Below, in pieces: positions 47,627 to 59,549 of a stretch of DNA of 64,000 nucleotides. The notes beneath the pieces are model-generated. The model was not told where the DNA came from. It saw only the letters and a list, made by a program, of their open reading frames with translations, and did no database searches. The position numbers and the translations under genes were made by a program. Source of the DNA: Pieris napi (Eukaryota > Arthropoda > Insecta > Lepidoptera > Pieridae). Position 1 is the first letter of the stretch. Every line of letters begins with the position of its first letter. Location: NCBI RefSeq assembly GCF_905475465.1, contig NC_062235.1, forward strand, positions 7,574,001-7,638,000. The letters run 5' to 3'.

Positions 47627-48167
47627 AAAAGTAAACAATTAAATTAATAAGAATATTAGATATGAAAATATTCGTAAAATACTTATAAATTTTACCATAA
47701 TGCAAACCGTTTCATTGACAAATGACACTATATGTATTAGTAATAATGTTAATCTCAAAAATGACTCCATGGCGAATCTTTGAATTTGGATCTCGACTTT
47801 CAAGTGAATTTGATGCCAAAATTTATTATTACTATTTATCGAAATTTTAAGTTACTTTATACATGGACTGCATTTATTTCCGAAAGCTAATGTGTATACA
47901 TAAGCCACACAAATTTGTAAAATGTGTTACTCAAAACACGTCTCAAATGGTATCTCAAAAACTAGTTTTACCATTTAATACTACTTATTCTAATTTGGTT
48001 ATTAATAGGTAGGCTATATAAGTCGTTATTTTTAATACTGTTAAGTATTGCCTTTAAAAATTCAAATTAAACATACATAATTTCAAGAAGCTGACATGAC
48101 TGACATTTACTCAACTAATATTTTTTTAATTGTTAATTAACTCCATAATGCTTTTTAAAGCTTTATA

Positions 48168-48604
48168 TACGAGCATCGATGCAAAATAGTTCGTCAAGTA
48201 TGGGAAGTAGTGCAAAATGTAAAATATAGAAAGTAAATATTGGTAAAATAATTAAGATCGTTTAATTAAAAGTAAACCACAATTTGAGGAACATTTTAAA
48301 GTTTATTTTAACATAACTGAAATTCTTTCATGACTTTACATAACATTAAAAAAATTAAAAAATATTCTAAAAAAACATAACGCAAAAGTATTCCTCTATC
48401 CTTGTCACTCTCGCAAAATACGAACTCTTTTGCATCCATTAACAATAATTAGACGAACTATTTTGCTTATATTTAATCTTAACTTAAAATTTAAAACAGG
48501 TTATGTATAAATTTAAAAAGCTAAAATAGTTTATTGGTTCATAATTAAAAAATGCCATAAGTAACACTTCACACTAGACGAACTATTTTGCATCGGGGCT
48601 CGTA
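48168..48604. mobile_element. 437-bp MITE, tacgagc ends
   Basis: gatgcaaaatagttcgtc after tacgagcatc at the left is inverted at 48577-48604 (gacgaactattttgcatcgg). 28-bp arms with a few mismatches, AT-rich centre, no coding. Confidence 0.75.
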
Positions 48605-48667
48605 GATCACTCAATAACGCTTTAATTTTCATTCTCAATAGCATATTATAAGACTGGATATGTTATA

Positions 48668-49288
48668 TATACAGGGTGGTCAAAAAGTCGTGGATCAAAT
48701 GCAAATAGGGGATAGATGAGGTCATCAGCTGCAAAAATTGTTCTACGGGATTAATCAATTATTTCACAATCGTTGTTTGTAATTGTTCTAGAAAGATATT
48801 AGAGCGACTCATGGTCATGTGTAATACCTTTTCAGAATCCCTATTAAATGCACCAAAACTTGTAGTACAGGGTCACTTTTCGGTACAGTATTTTTTTTTC
48901 ACAGGGGGGTCCGAAGTAATGTTTACTTTGGACCCACCTCTGTTAGTAAAGTTGTGTAAAAGTTATGATTAATTTTTTTTTATATCATATAACTTTATAT
49001 TATATTCAATACACTCAATAAATAACTATAAATAGTACGTCTAACGCAAGAACTCATCAGTACCAATCTAGTGGATATTATGAAAAAAATACAGAATGTA
49101 GATTTTTTCAAATTTTAATAAGAATTAGTAAAAAAAAGTCAACTTTCTTATAAAAAACGTAAAATAAATTATAACTCTGCAGGGGTTGAGTGAGCTTAGG
49201 GACCTCCCGTAGAACAATTTTTTGCAGCTGATGACCCCATCTAACCAATATTTGCGTTTGATCCACGTTTTTTTTGCCAGCCTGTATA
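48668..49288. mobile_element. 620-bp fold-back element, acagggtgg ends
   Basis: Arms of about 85 bp pair tacagggtggtcaaaaagtc, gtggatcaaatgcaaatag, gtcatcagctgcaaaaattg and ttctacggga with their complements at 49190-49288. The long arms would make a stable RNA hairpin if transcribed. Confidence 0.75.
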
Positions 49289-51175
49289 TATATTTATTTA
49301 GAGGAATGCAAAGTACGGACGAAAGTTTAAGTGCTATAAAAATTAAATTTAAAGACTAACATTGAAATATTAATAATTTTACAATGGATTGTCAACTGAT
49401 AACCAGATGTCTCTCTTCTGACAACTTTCATAACATATGTATTTATATAAGAGTCTTTATATGTTGTAGCTTGTGCATTTGAATTTTTCTAAGGGTTACT
49501 GTTTATTAACCGTATATTTTTTTTTAAATTTTAGTTTAGTTTATCTCATTAGTACTTAGTTCATAAAGACCACAGTTATGTTTATAGAACTTTTATATGT
49601 TGGGCAAAATATAATATTTTATTACTGCATTGTCTTTTATTACATTTCTAAACTAGTCTAGCTGTTGTAATAGTAAAAAAAATACAACAACTCACTTGAA
49701 GAAATAAAAACTAAGAACAAAAACACCGTGCAAAAGAGATTGCTCCTTCACTTTATAAGGGTTGGAGAAGAGTGTAGACATACAAATCGGCGGTGGGCCG
49801 GGAAGAGATGCGTAATATCTTTGTGTCTTCTTCTTGGCAGCAGGTATGCTTTTCTCTACCACCCGTAAGCCTGTGCGGCAATATCGCTGATGTGATTAGT
49901 CAATGTATGGAATATTATGTTCCTTTCTTGATCAGTGTATTGTGACTGTAACAAACAAATAACCTGCTTAAGCCTGAGCGGAAGCCAGAGCTCCGCAAAG
50001 CGCGTCAAAAAGAGACTAGTGAAGTTTCTACGTCGCAAAAACATCATCAGGGCAGCCCGATTAGATTAGTCCCTTGGTAAAGGGATCAAATCGAACTTCT
50101 GTAGCCCGTCATTGCCACAATTACTAAGAACCAATGAAGTTTTTGCTCATACAGAAAAAGATAAGGCGGATTAGTTCGCCTCCAATTCTAGAACCAACTG
50201 AATCTTTGCCACACACACTTCGACATTGTGGCTTATACATGTCTGATGTCAAAATATACGCAATTTAGACGTGAACAAATCCAGCGTGCCTGTCGCCTGG
50301 TGCTTTACTATACCGGCATTAGAATTATAGTACGAGATCCGGCTGCAGGATTAATGCGCTTATCGGTTATTTTCTTAAAACCAAATTTTTATGTATATTT
50401 ATAATTAGGAGAATGTATATCTACCAAGTTGCCTATCAAAATTTGGCCGCTAGTATTTTTAATCAAATTATTTTGAATTGATTTTTTGGGAAAACATTTC
50501 GTTCACGTGTTATCTAAATAAATATCGTCTACATCACGGCAATTTAAATAAAGATTAAAAAAAAATCACGGGTGACGTTACCCACCTGGCCGCACAAATG
50601 GATACATTTAAACGTTTATAACGTACATTTATTAATTATACTTATATCAAATTGAAGCTATTTTTTTTACTTTTAATTATCGTATATGGGTGCCTAGTTA
50701 AATCTGGCCGCAAATAAGGGTTACCTGCTGTTAAACATGATTAATATTATTAGTGCATATTGCACCGGAGAATGCTCCTATGAACTACACAACCTGATTT
50801 CGTCATCCCCTTTCAAACTACCCTCGTCTAGAAGCACGCTCGAATTTGCGGAATTGCTGGAAAGTGCCGAACTACACGATTTGGATCTTCAATCTTTCCT
50901 AAAGAGTATAACAGTTTTACGAAGATGGGTGGACTGAAATGTTTTCTTCATTTCATTTTTTCACCAGTTTCAGCAAGCTGAGAGTGATTTCTGACCGTAA
51001 CAGGAGAGGGTCAATCACATATTAGTAAATTGTAATTTGCATAATATTACTGTCGTTTTCAGGAGGCTGAAATATATATTCAGGCAGTTTCAGAACAAGT
51101 GTAGTCGTGTAGTAGCTTTCAGGAAACCCGTTTTCAGGCGTCAGGACTGGTTATACCCTTTTAAAGAAGGAATAT
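49289..51175. other. Intergenic, nothing assigned
   Basis: Only short, unrecognisable open frames (for example 49856-50047 on - and 50737-50937 on +). The motifs gcctagttaaatctggccgc (50692) and cctatcaaaatttggccgc (50431) are weakly similar, hinting at degraded repeats. Confidence 0.4.
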
Positions 51176-51525
51176 TGTAGAGTGAACTTTCTAGGTGTGA
51201 GACAAGGAAGGAATGGCACGCAAGAGAGAGGGAAGAACGGAACTTTCTAGAAGCCAGACTGAACTTTCTTGAACGCCGTACGAAAACAACACCGATGTGC
51301 GAAAGAGATAAAGTACTCGCAAGAGTAGTGAAGACAAGTGATAAGTACTCTGTGAGGTGCGCGTCATTGAAGTAACTAGTGACCGTATTTTGTGTATGAT
51401 AATTAGTGTATTTCTGCCCAGAATGTTCGGCTTTTTAGTGTTAACAAATTCCTCGTTGATTTATTTAAAAATAAACCCTTTAAGAGAACTACAGCGTTTT
51501 CTATCCGATCCCCTAGCTCGTAACA
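51176..51525 (+). mobile_element. Possible solo LTR
   Basis: A 350-bp stretch begins TGTAGAGTG, ends GTAACA, and carries AATAAA at 51470-51475 plus a purine-rich, repeat-bearing 5' part (gaactttctag twice). No target duplication or partner LTR was seen, so this is tentative. Confidence 0.25.
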
Positions 51526-52677
51526 AACGTTCATTCAAGCGGCGCGGCTAGATAGTAGATAGGCGTACCCTCCGATTTGCCGCATCTCACTTAACCATCA
51601 GATGGGATTGTGGCCAAAAGTCGGTCGTTTTTTATTAAACCCAAATGGAGGCTTTAGGTCTTTCACAAGTTGAAGGGATGTATGCTGTAGGATTTCTTAT
51701 TAAAAAAAATACAAACAAAGCAAACTAAATTACTGGCGTATCAAATCGAACTGCAGATACGATAACCAAGCCTCATTACCACAGTTATCTATGATACTAC
51801 AAAACAAATACAACGAACAAAAACTAGTAACGTACTTACGATTTTAACAAAACGTACGTTTTCTGATTTTATTACTTAACATTAAAATTTAGATTAATCA
51901 ACATTTTATAAAAGGAAGCAAAGTTGCGAATTAACCTACATTATATCAGCAGCATCGACTAAAGTACTTGGCGGCAATAGATTGATGGGGTTTATTATTA
52001 TTGATACGGGCGGGTAGTCATAACAGACACATCGTGTCCTCATAACATAATTAATTAAATATAGTTAAAAGTAGAATTATATCATAAATAGCAATAATAA
52101 GGCAATATTAGTGAATTGTCCATCTCTGGAAGTGATAGGTGCTTTGTGGAGTACGGAATATATACAAATAGTTCGACTTTTCAAAAATGATTTTGTGTTG
52201 GTGACTATAAATTGTGAACTAAAAAAAAAAACTTTGTGCAAGTGAACTGAGATCCCAGATTGACAGTTTTTTCTGTCTAATACGTGTTTATTTTGGATCA
52301 ACGACCGTTATTGTGAGTTGCTTAAATATAAAGTATAAGTACTGAAACGTACATTACTGTGAAGAGCATTTATTGCAGTGCAATTTTAACTGAGACATTT
52401 TTAAAGAGAGCATTTATTGTTGTGCAATTACGGAAATATATTTAATAATAATATAAAGTAACTAATCTAACTAATTGTCAATAGAGGGCAGTGTCCGCAA
52501 GATTGTTTTCGTAAATGCGAAAATAAGCATACCAGGGTGCAAAATAAATATTACATAGAAAAAGAAAAAAAAAAAAAAACTTCAACCGGTGATACCAACT
52601 ACCAACCAGTGCTGCTAACTTAGTGTTGCCAACTAAAAATCGATTTTACACACACGTACTAACGCTAACTCACAGCC

Positions 52678-53481
52678 ATGGAGAAACAGCTGGCACGTCT
52701 ACTAGAAAAAATAATGGAAATTGACGAGAAACTGAATAAAAACAAAAAGGATACTAGGGACGAATTTCGTGAGCAAACAACTGCCCTCGCCAAAAGCCTT
52801 ACCCAAAGTATGGCGTCGACAATAGAAGAAAAACTGAAACCGTTGGTAGAAGAGAATAAAATACTTAAAAACGACGTGGCAATTATGAAGAATAAGGTGC
52901 AAAATCTGGAGAGAGAAGTCAGAAAAAATAATTTAATACTCCACGGAGTAGAGGAAAACGAAAGCAATAATGCAGAACTCCTACAACTGGTCCTGAAGGT
53001 CCTTAACGAGGTGGGTAAAGATTGCGAGTTGGACAACTTTGATAAATGGGAAATAAGTGAAGCTCGTAGACTTGGCTCTAAAGTCGACCAGAAACGCAGG
53101 CCTATTCTCATAAAGTTTACTCTAGCATGGAGAAAAATAGAAATCTTAAAAAACAACAAAAGATTCCCTGCAAACATATACGTGTCTGAAGACTACCCCA
53201 AAGGAGTACTGCAGAAGAGAAAAGAATTAAAGTCCCTACAACAAGAAGAAAGAAAGAAAGGAAATCTGGCTCTCATCCGATATGATCGGCTCATAATAAA
53301 GGAAACAAACTCAACCAAGGCAACTGAGAAAAGGAAGCGCTCACCATCTAAAACACCAACGCAATCTGACTGCTATGAAGGTACAAGGCAGACGGAGCCA
53401 AAGAAAATGATTGTAACCAATGCATTTGAAAAAATGATACGCCACAGAACAAATTCTATTTCAGAAACATCTAACCAATAA
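52678..53481 (+). CDS. LINE ORF1 protein (coiled coil, nucleic-acid binding)
   Basis: 267 aa, intact. Residues 1-90 form a long coiled coil (KLMARLL-type heptads; LLEKIMEIDEKLNKNKKDTR, then LVEENKILKNDVAIMKNKVQ). Residues about 90-190 look like the RRM/transposase_22 core of L1-type ORF1p (VRKNNLILHGVEENES, RPILIKF). A basic tail follows (TEKRKRSPSKTPTQS). Such proteins trimerise and bind the element RNA. The frame ends 53479-53481, and the downstream ORF2 frame opens immediately after in the same phase without an obvious ATG, so reinitiation or an internal start is needed. Confidence 0.8.
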   Translation: MEKQLARLLEKIMEIDEKLNKNKKDTRDEFREQTTALAKSLTQSMASTIEEKLKPLVEENKILKNDVAIMKNKVQNLEREVRKNNLILHGVEENESNNAELLQLVLKVLNEVGKDCELDNFDKWEISEARRLGSKVDQKRRPILIKFTLAWRKIEILKNNKRFPANIYVSEDYPKGVLQKRKELKSLQQEERKKGNLALIRYDRLIIKETNSTKATEKRKRSPSKTPTQSDCYEGTRQTEPKKMIVTNAFEKMIRHRTNSISETSNQ

Positions 53482-56400
53482 CAATTAGTACACAGCGGTC
53501 CCCGGAATCAAAACAAAAATAAAACCAAAGAACAAATACAAACAACCAACAAAATATACCTTTCCTCAAGCCGGACAGCGGTCTCCGTGGGGAAGCGCAA
53601 CCGCAGCCCTCCAGCTGACCCTCGAGAGAGATCTCTGAAACTCACATTGGAGCAAAAGAACCGGCCAAAACCCAACCTACCAAATCCAAACCCACCAAAG
53701 CCCAACCTACCAAAGTCTAAGCAACGAAGTCAAATAAACACCAATATTTATATCGGCACGCTCAACGTACTAACACTAAGAACATGCGATCGACTTATGG
53801 AACTGGAAGAGGCGCTCAAGAACATTAAATGGAACATTCTAGGCCTTAGCGAAGTCAGAAGACTAGGAACAGAAATCACTGAACATGACGACTACATTCT
53901 ATATTCTATTGGAGAGACAAAAGGACACTACGGAGTAGGCTTCATGGTCAGAAAGGAACTCAAGAACAGCATACTAGAATTCACAGGCATCTCAGAAAGA
54001 ATAGCAATCCTAAAAATAAAGATAACAGGCTACAGAGAACACTGGACCTTGATACAAGTGTATGCACCAACAGAACAAGCAGAAGAAGCCACAAAAGACT
54101 CATTCTATCATCAACTATCCAAAACAATAGATGTAACAGAAAAAAACTTAATAATTATGGGAGACTTCAATGGGAAAATTGGCAAGCAAAGATCAGGAGA
54201 AGAAAATATCACCGGCGAATACACCATAGGAAAGAGAAATAATAACGGAGAACGACTAGTAAATCTGAGTCACGAAAACAACCTGGCTATCCTCAACACA
54301 TTCTTTAAGAAAAAACCTAGCAAAAAATGGACCTGGAAGTCACCAGACGGTAGCTACCATAACGAAATCGATTTCATAACAAGCAATCAACCCAAAGCTT
54401 TCAAAGACGTAAAGGTAATCAACCAGTTCAACTTCTACACCAACCACCGAATGGTCAGAGCAACCTTACACTCCAAAAACCAGGTTAAATCTAGGCAACG
54501 CTACAAACAAGTGCTACCTTCTGAGGAATACACCCTTACTACCAAATTAGACGCAAACCATCTGCTAGAATCGCCGAACGCAATGCAGGAAAGATACAAT
54601 AAAGAAATAAACAGAATGTATCAAGCTAAAAAACCAAAACAACAGACGAAGGAAATATTAAGCACACAGACCAAACAACTAATTTCGGAAAGAAAAGAAT
54701 TATTCAAGAACAAAAAGGATAAAGACATTAAAAGAAATAACAAGGATCAGCAAAGAAATTAACAAGAGTATAAAAAAGGATAAAGCAAAAAAAACAATGG
54801 ACTGCATAATAAATCATATTACTAAAACAGGAGGAATAAGGAAAGCCCTAAAAGAACTACAACCACCTAAACAATGGATACCAAGACTCAAAAAACAAAG
54901 ACAAAAACTTAGTTACAAATAGAAAAACAATACTAGATACTGCAACATCCTTCTTTAAAGAACTGTACTCATGTAACAACAATTCCGAAACATATGCCAA
55001 CCCTGACCCAGAACACGAAGAACCTATCCCACCTGTTTTAGAAAGGGAAGTCGAATATGCAATCCTGACACAGAAAAATGAAAAATCCCCTGGCCCCGAC
55101 AACATAACAAATGAGACAATCAAAATTGCACTTCCGGACACACTAACAACATTAACAAATCTATTCAATGAAATATTGGATACTGAATACATACCTACAC
55201 AATGGACACAAAGCACAATAATCCTAATCCACAAGAAAGGAGACAAAGAAGACCTTAGCAACTATCGTCCTATCAGTCTTATGTCCAACGTGTATAAAGT
55301 CTTTGCAAAAATCATTCTCAACCGCATCACCAAACAACTTGACGAACAACAACCTATCGAGCAAGCCGGATTTCGGTCTGGATTCTCCACAATAGACCAC
55401 ATGCACACCTTGAAGCAAATTGTCGAAAAGTGCCAGGAATATGGATATCCCCTGTATCTGGCTTTTGTCGACTACAGCAAAGCTTTCGACTCTTTGGAGC
55501 ACCCATGCATTTGGAGAGCGCTAAAAAACCAAGGCATTGAAGGGAAATACATTAGACTCATCGGAAATGTCTACAGCCAGTGCTCGGCCAGGGTGAAGCT
55601 GGAGATGCTGGGAGAATCATTCCCACTCAAAAAAGGAGTCAGACAGGGAGACCCTCTTTCGCCTAAGCTCTTTACTAGTGTGTTGGAAGAAGTCTTCAGA
55701 AACCTACACTGGGAAGATTGCGGTATAAACATAGATGGAGAAAGGATCAACCATTTGAGATTTGCAGATGACATTGTGCTCATAACTGACAACCCGGGAA
55801 TACTACAAACTATGATCGAAGAACTGGCAACCAAAAGCAAAGAAGTGGGTTTAACAATGAACAAATCAAAAACAAAAGCCATGACAAACAGAACACCAGA
55901 TACTATTATCCTAGAGAACGAAAACCTAGAATATGTGACAACCTACATATACTTGGGACAACTCATCTCCATGACAGAACAAGCCCATCAGGAAATAGAG
56001 AGAAGAACCTCAAATGCCTGGAAAAGATTCTGGTCATTAAAACACATCCTAAAGAATAAAGAGTACCCACTTAGGATCAAAAGGAGCATCTTCAACACCT
56101 GTATCTTACCTATCCTAACGTACGGCTGCGAAACTTGGACCACTAAGCAAGTCACAAGTCAAAAGCTTGTGACTTGCCAGAGAAGTATGGAAAGGAGCAT
56201 ACTAGGTTACACACGGAATGATAGGAAAAGAGCTGTAGATCTCCGAAGGATCACCAACTGGGAAGATGCAATGACCAGAGCCAAAAGGCTTAAATGGAGA
56301 TGGACAGGACACTTGCTCAGAGGCCAGAGAGCAAAATGGTCGAAAAAAGTCACCCAATGGACACCTCGCTACAACACCAAGCGAAAGAGAGGAAGACCAT

Positions 56401-56540
56401 GTGCCCGGTGGGCTGACGACTTTAAAAAAGCCACTGGTCCTCTGTGGCAAAGACTTGCCAGGGATAGGAAGGAATGGAAACAGATGGAGGCCTTTGTGCC
56501 ACAAAGGCAAGCTATACAAGAGGACAGCTGTGCTTGTTAA
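53482..56540 (+). pseudogene. LINE ORF2: AP endonuclease and reverse transcriptase, two frameshifts
   Basis: The endonuclease part (open 53482-54762) has IYIGTLNVLTLRT, LGLSEVRRLG, QVYAPTEQAEE, IIMGDFNGKIG, IDFITSNQ and NHRMVRATL, the expected APE motif order. The frame shifts near 54735 and again near 54890, each by one step, then the RT frame runs to 56540. RT motifs: HKKGDKEDLSNYRPISLMS, LAFVDYSKAFDSLEH, GVRQGDPLSPKLF and LRFADDIVLI, all catalytic aspartates kept. The C-terminus has TYGCETWTTK and a zinc-free GHLLRG...RGRPCARWADDF region. The domain style is that of RTE-like (CFDP2-type) elements; clade not certain. The two shifts mean no full-length protein. Confidence 0.85.
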
Positions 56541-56639
56541 ACTTTTTTCTTTTTTATATACATTTATATTTTGTTCTCTTGTATTAGTTAAAAATAAAGG
56601 CTTTGAATCTTGAATCTTGAATTATTATTATTGATTTGT

Positions 56640-57055
56640 TTGATTGTCTATATAATTTTATTGCCAGTAAACGTTATATATTTAGAAAACAAGTGTCCAA
56701 TTCGATTGTTTTTGGTTCAGGTTGCCATTAATAGAAGACGAAAGTATTTGTTTATTTTATAAAACTTATTTACATTAAATTGTTGACAGTTTTGTCTGAG
56801 GCAAGCTTTTTTTATTTGTAAACTAATTTTATAGTTTAGAAATTATAATGTAAATTAAAATTTCAATAATTTCTTATATCTAAAGGATGGTATTATAGTT
56901 ATCAAACTAGTAGTCTTTCTGCATAGTCAGAAAGTTTTTGCAATTTTAGAGTAAATATAAAGATCATCAGATCAGTATGAAATGTAAGATGGAATAATTA
57001 ACGACATAATTAAAATTAGACCAATGAAAACAAAACATTGCCACATCAAGTGATC
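56640..57055. other. Intergenic, nothing assigned
   Basis: AT-rich spacer between the LINE tail and the RpL18A 3' end. No repeat arms or coding were recognised. Confidence 0.5.
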
Positions 57056-57061
57056 TTTATT
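57056..57061 (-). terminator. RpL18A polyadenylation signal
   Basis: AATAAA on the minus strand, 12 nt past the stop codon (57073-57075). The 3' UTR is therefore very short, as is common for ribosomal protein genes. Confidence 0.7.
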
Positions 57062-57072
57062 CTAGTGTTAAA

Positions 57073-59071
57073 TTACAAGAAGTAGGTGCTGGGCCTCTTG
57101 TACGCAAAGGTGTTGAGTTTCTTGTACTGGTGCACACGCTTTGGCAGGGGGAACCTGATACGGCTGTTGTGGAATTGCTTCACTTGAGGTCTGCGGCAGG
57201 CAGCTGCCTTAATGACCTCCACTTTGATGATCTAAGGAAATTTTTATTTTATAAATATAACATAATATGTGAATATCATAATTCTATATTATTTTTTAAA
57301 TTATTTGATTTTATTTTAATTATTTGAGTTTCAAATGTTAAAACTGTTTCAGTATTAAACAAAATAATATAAATAAAAAATTAATCAGTGACTCTACAAC
57401 CTTTTTTAGGGCTGGGCCTCAGATTTCTGTATCTGTTTCATGACCATTCCTCAATCTAACAGACAAGTAGGAAATCAACCTCCTGTGCCTGACACAAGCC
57501 TTCAACTTTTTGTGTCAAAAGCAAGCTGGTTTCCTCACGATATTTTCCTTCACCGTAACACGGTTCCTTCAGTATTGAATATTGAGGTAAAATTAGTATG
57601 TCTAGCATCTCTACCATACCTGAATAGAGTGTGCCCGAGCTCTGTGTCTAGCTCCCATGTCACGGTAGCACTGTGTCACTGCTCCCCCAACGGATAAGTC
57701 GCGGTACTCCCTGTACATGTTGTGTACTCCAGAGCGAGACTCATAACGGAGCCATATACCAAAGTTTTTTATCTTGATAGGGCTTTTCTCTGGAATTTCC
57801 TAGAATTATACAATGATAATTAATCTATGAATACTATAGCAATAACTGTTTTCAAAATAGTTTGTTTACAACTACTGGTTTGAATACAAAAATTATTTTA
57901 ATGTACAATTGTGCCTTACCTAAAAAAGCTAGACTAACATCTTTACTGTTACTACTAATAGTAGATAATTAATGAAAAGTTAAAATCAGGGAAAATATAT
58001 TCCTTTTATAAGAGATTATTTTATGTGTTCATTCATAGTAAAGGGTAAAATCATGTATGACTGACATAACAATTTTCTAATAATAAGGCAAACATCATTT
58101 CTATCTATTCACAGTTCACACCGACTCATTATTTGACTTATTTAATAATTCTTTAACCAATGCAATAAAAAATTATGAAAATTCATAGTAAAACATTCTT
58201 TATGATTTTTTTTCAGAAATAATAAATTTAATAGGAGTAACACAATAGCTAAAAAAAAACGAAGCAACTAGTAACGTAATGTCATAAAATCGTATTAGTA
58301 TGTGGGTCGCGATTACCTAGATAATATTTCTAAATCCAACCCAGTATGTGTTCAAGAAATATTAATAATGAATAAATGTGTAACTCGAATTACATTCATG
58401 CGTTTTTATTTTATGTACAATTAATAACTTAAAAAACTTACCCGGATTGAAACGATTTCTCCTGTTGTTTTCTTGAACTTCTTCAGTTGCCTTAAAAAGT
58501 ACCAAAATCGTGACTTAGCTACAATTTGGTCTGGCGAGAAGATTCTCATTTTATACAGTGGTGGCTTCGGCTCATTGTCCGATGGCAACTTACGGCCAAT
58601 GACTTCATATTCGTTCAACTGAAATTTTTAAATTGTATTTAAAGTAAACTATACAATTTATACAAAATATTTATATACAACATTGAAGAGGCTGAAATAA
58701 ATTAATAAGCTACAACATACAGACAACATGACATAACCTAAAATTTCCATACAAATATTATATTCGAAGGCAAAAAAACAATAAGCAAATAAGAACATAG
58801 TTAGTTTCATTTTCAATAATATAAATAAACAGCATATAAAACAAATTCAATTACATTAGCATGATAATTAGTAATAGTACAGTGCGGCAACGTGTACATG
58901 CACTGTATACAAGCAGGACTTCACGTTATTCGTATTAGGAAGTTAAATACAATAAATCTTTAAGTATTATGTGTTATACATATTTTGATATAATTAATAT
59001 AAAACAAACACTACAATTTATAAGCAACATCTACATTTAATTTAAAATCTTACCTCGCCTTTAGCTTTCAT
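57073..59071 (-). CDS. RpL18A: Ribosomal protein L18a (eL20), 4 exons
   Basis: Large-subunit ribosomal protein. Minus-strand exons 59054-59071, 58442-58618, 57620-57799, 57073-57231, all phase 0: 534 nt, 177 aa, the usual length. Landmarks are PPLYKMRIFSPDQIVAKSRF, WYFLRQLKKFKKTTGEIVS, NFGIWLRYESRSGVHNMYRE, AVTQCYRDMGARHRARAHSI and CRRPQVKQFHNSRIRFPLP. The first coding exon has only six codons (MKAKGE). Just upstream on the minus strand, cttccttttctga near 59123-59135 looks like a polypyrimidine (TOP-like) start region of translation-apparatus genes. Introns are small and hold one SINE fragment. The gene is convergent with Dicer-2. Confidence 0.97.
57387..57560 (-). mobile_element. tRNA-SINE 3' part, inverted, in RpL18A intron 3
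   Basis: gggctgggcctcagatttct, gtatctgtttcatgacc and ctggtttcctcacgatattt are the reverse complement of the SINE tail seen at 20380-20935. The head with A/B boxes is missing. Confidence 0.65.
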
Positions 59072-59122
59072 TTTCGGTGATTTTAGCTAAAAAGAACTGT
59101 CAACGGAAGCGGAACACTCAGA

Positions 59123-59135
59123 AAAGGAAGATGGC
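59123..59135 (-). promoter_or_regulatory. TOP-like pyrimidine tract of RpL18A
   Basis: cttccttttctga on the minus strand, about 52 nt before the ATG, fits the pyrimidine-initiator start of ribosomal protein mRNAs. The exact start was not determined. Confidence 0.4.
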
Positions 59136-59139
59136 GTAA

Positions 59140-59540
59140 TTGTCTTTGTTCTATTCTACTCTCTATTACCAATATCCACAGACTATCAGAGTTTCATTTT
59201 TTTTTTTTCATTTATAAATAAATAAAATAAGTACTATTATTAGCTATCTCAATTAAGGAAAATATTGTTGTATTTTTATAGCTTTGTATTATAAATTATA
59301 ACCTATCCCTAATGGCTTTTGATCCCTTCCGGTCCCAGACAGGAACTTATTCCAACACTTCCAACTATTGTCGTTATATTTCAAGTAATTTACAAAAAAC
59401 CTTGTCCAACCAAAAAACTATAATATACCTTTCTCATAAATTTTCCATCTCTTAATGACCTTCATTTAGAAATTCACGCATATTCTAAGTTTGTTTGCTA
59501 TTTTTAATGTCTTTTATGTTGTATTTAAAATTTATTAGAT
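59140..59540. other. Intergenic, nothing assigned
   Basis: AT-rich spacer upstream of RpL18A on its strand; probable promoter DNA. No other structure was recognised. Confidence 0.4.
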
Positions 59541-59549
59541 ATGTTTGAC

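Larger units (their letters stand above)
52678..56633 (+). mobile_element. Near full-length RTE-like non-LTR retrotransposon
   Basis: ORF1, an endonuclease and a reverse transcriptase in order, then a 3' UTR with an aataaagg box at about 56594. It ends in short tandem units (ttgaatc about three times, then att repeats), the microsatellite-type tail of RTE/CR1-like LINEs. The 5' UTR probably extends upstream past an A-run near 52568, but its start is not visible. ORF2 is broken by two frameshifts. Codon use is A-rich on the sense strand, unlike host genes. Sense relative to Dicer-2, convergent with RpL18A. Confidence 0.85.

Noticed and set aside
52665..53177. 170-codon minus-strand ORF, serine/phenylalanine-rich
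   Set aside because: Exact antisense shadow of LINE ORF1 (lysine/glutamate-rich).
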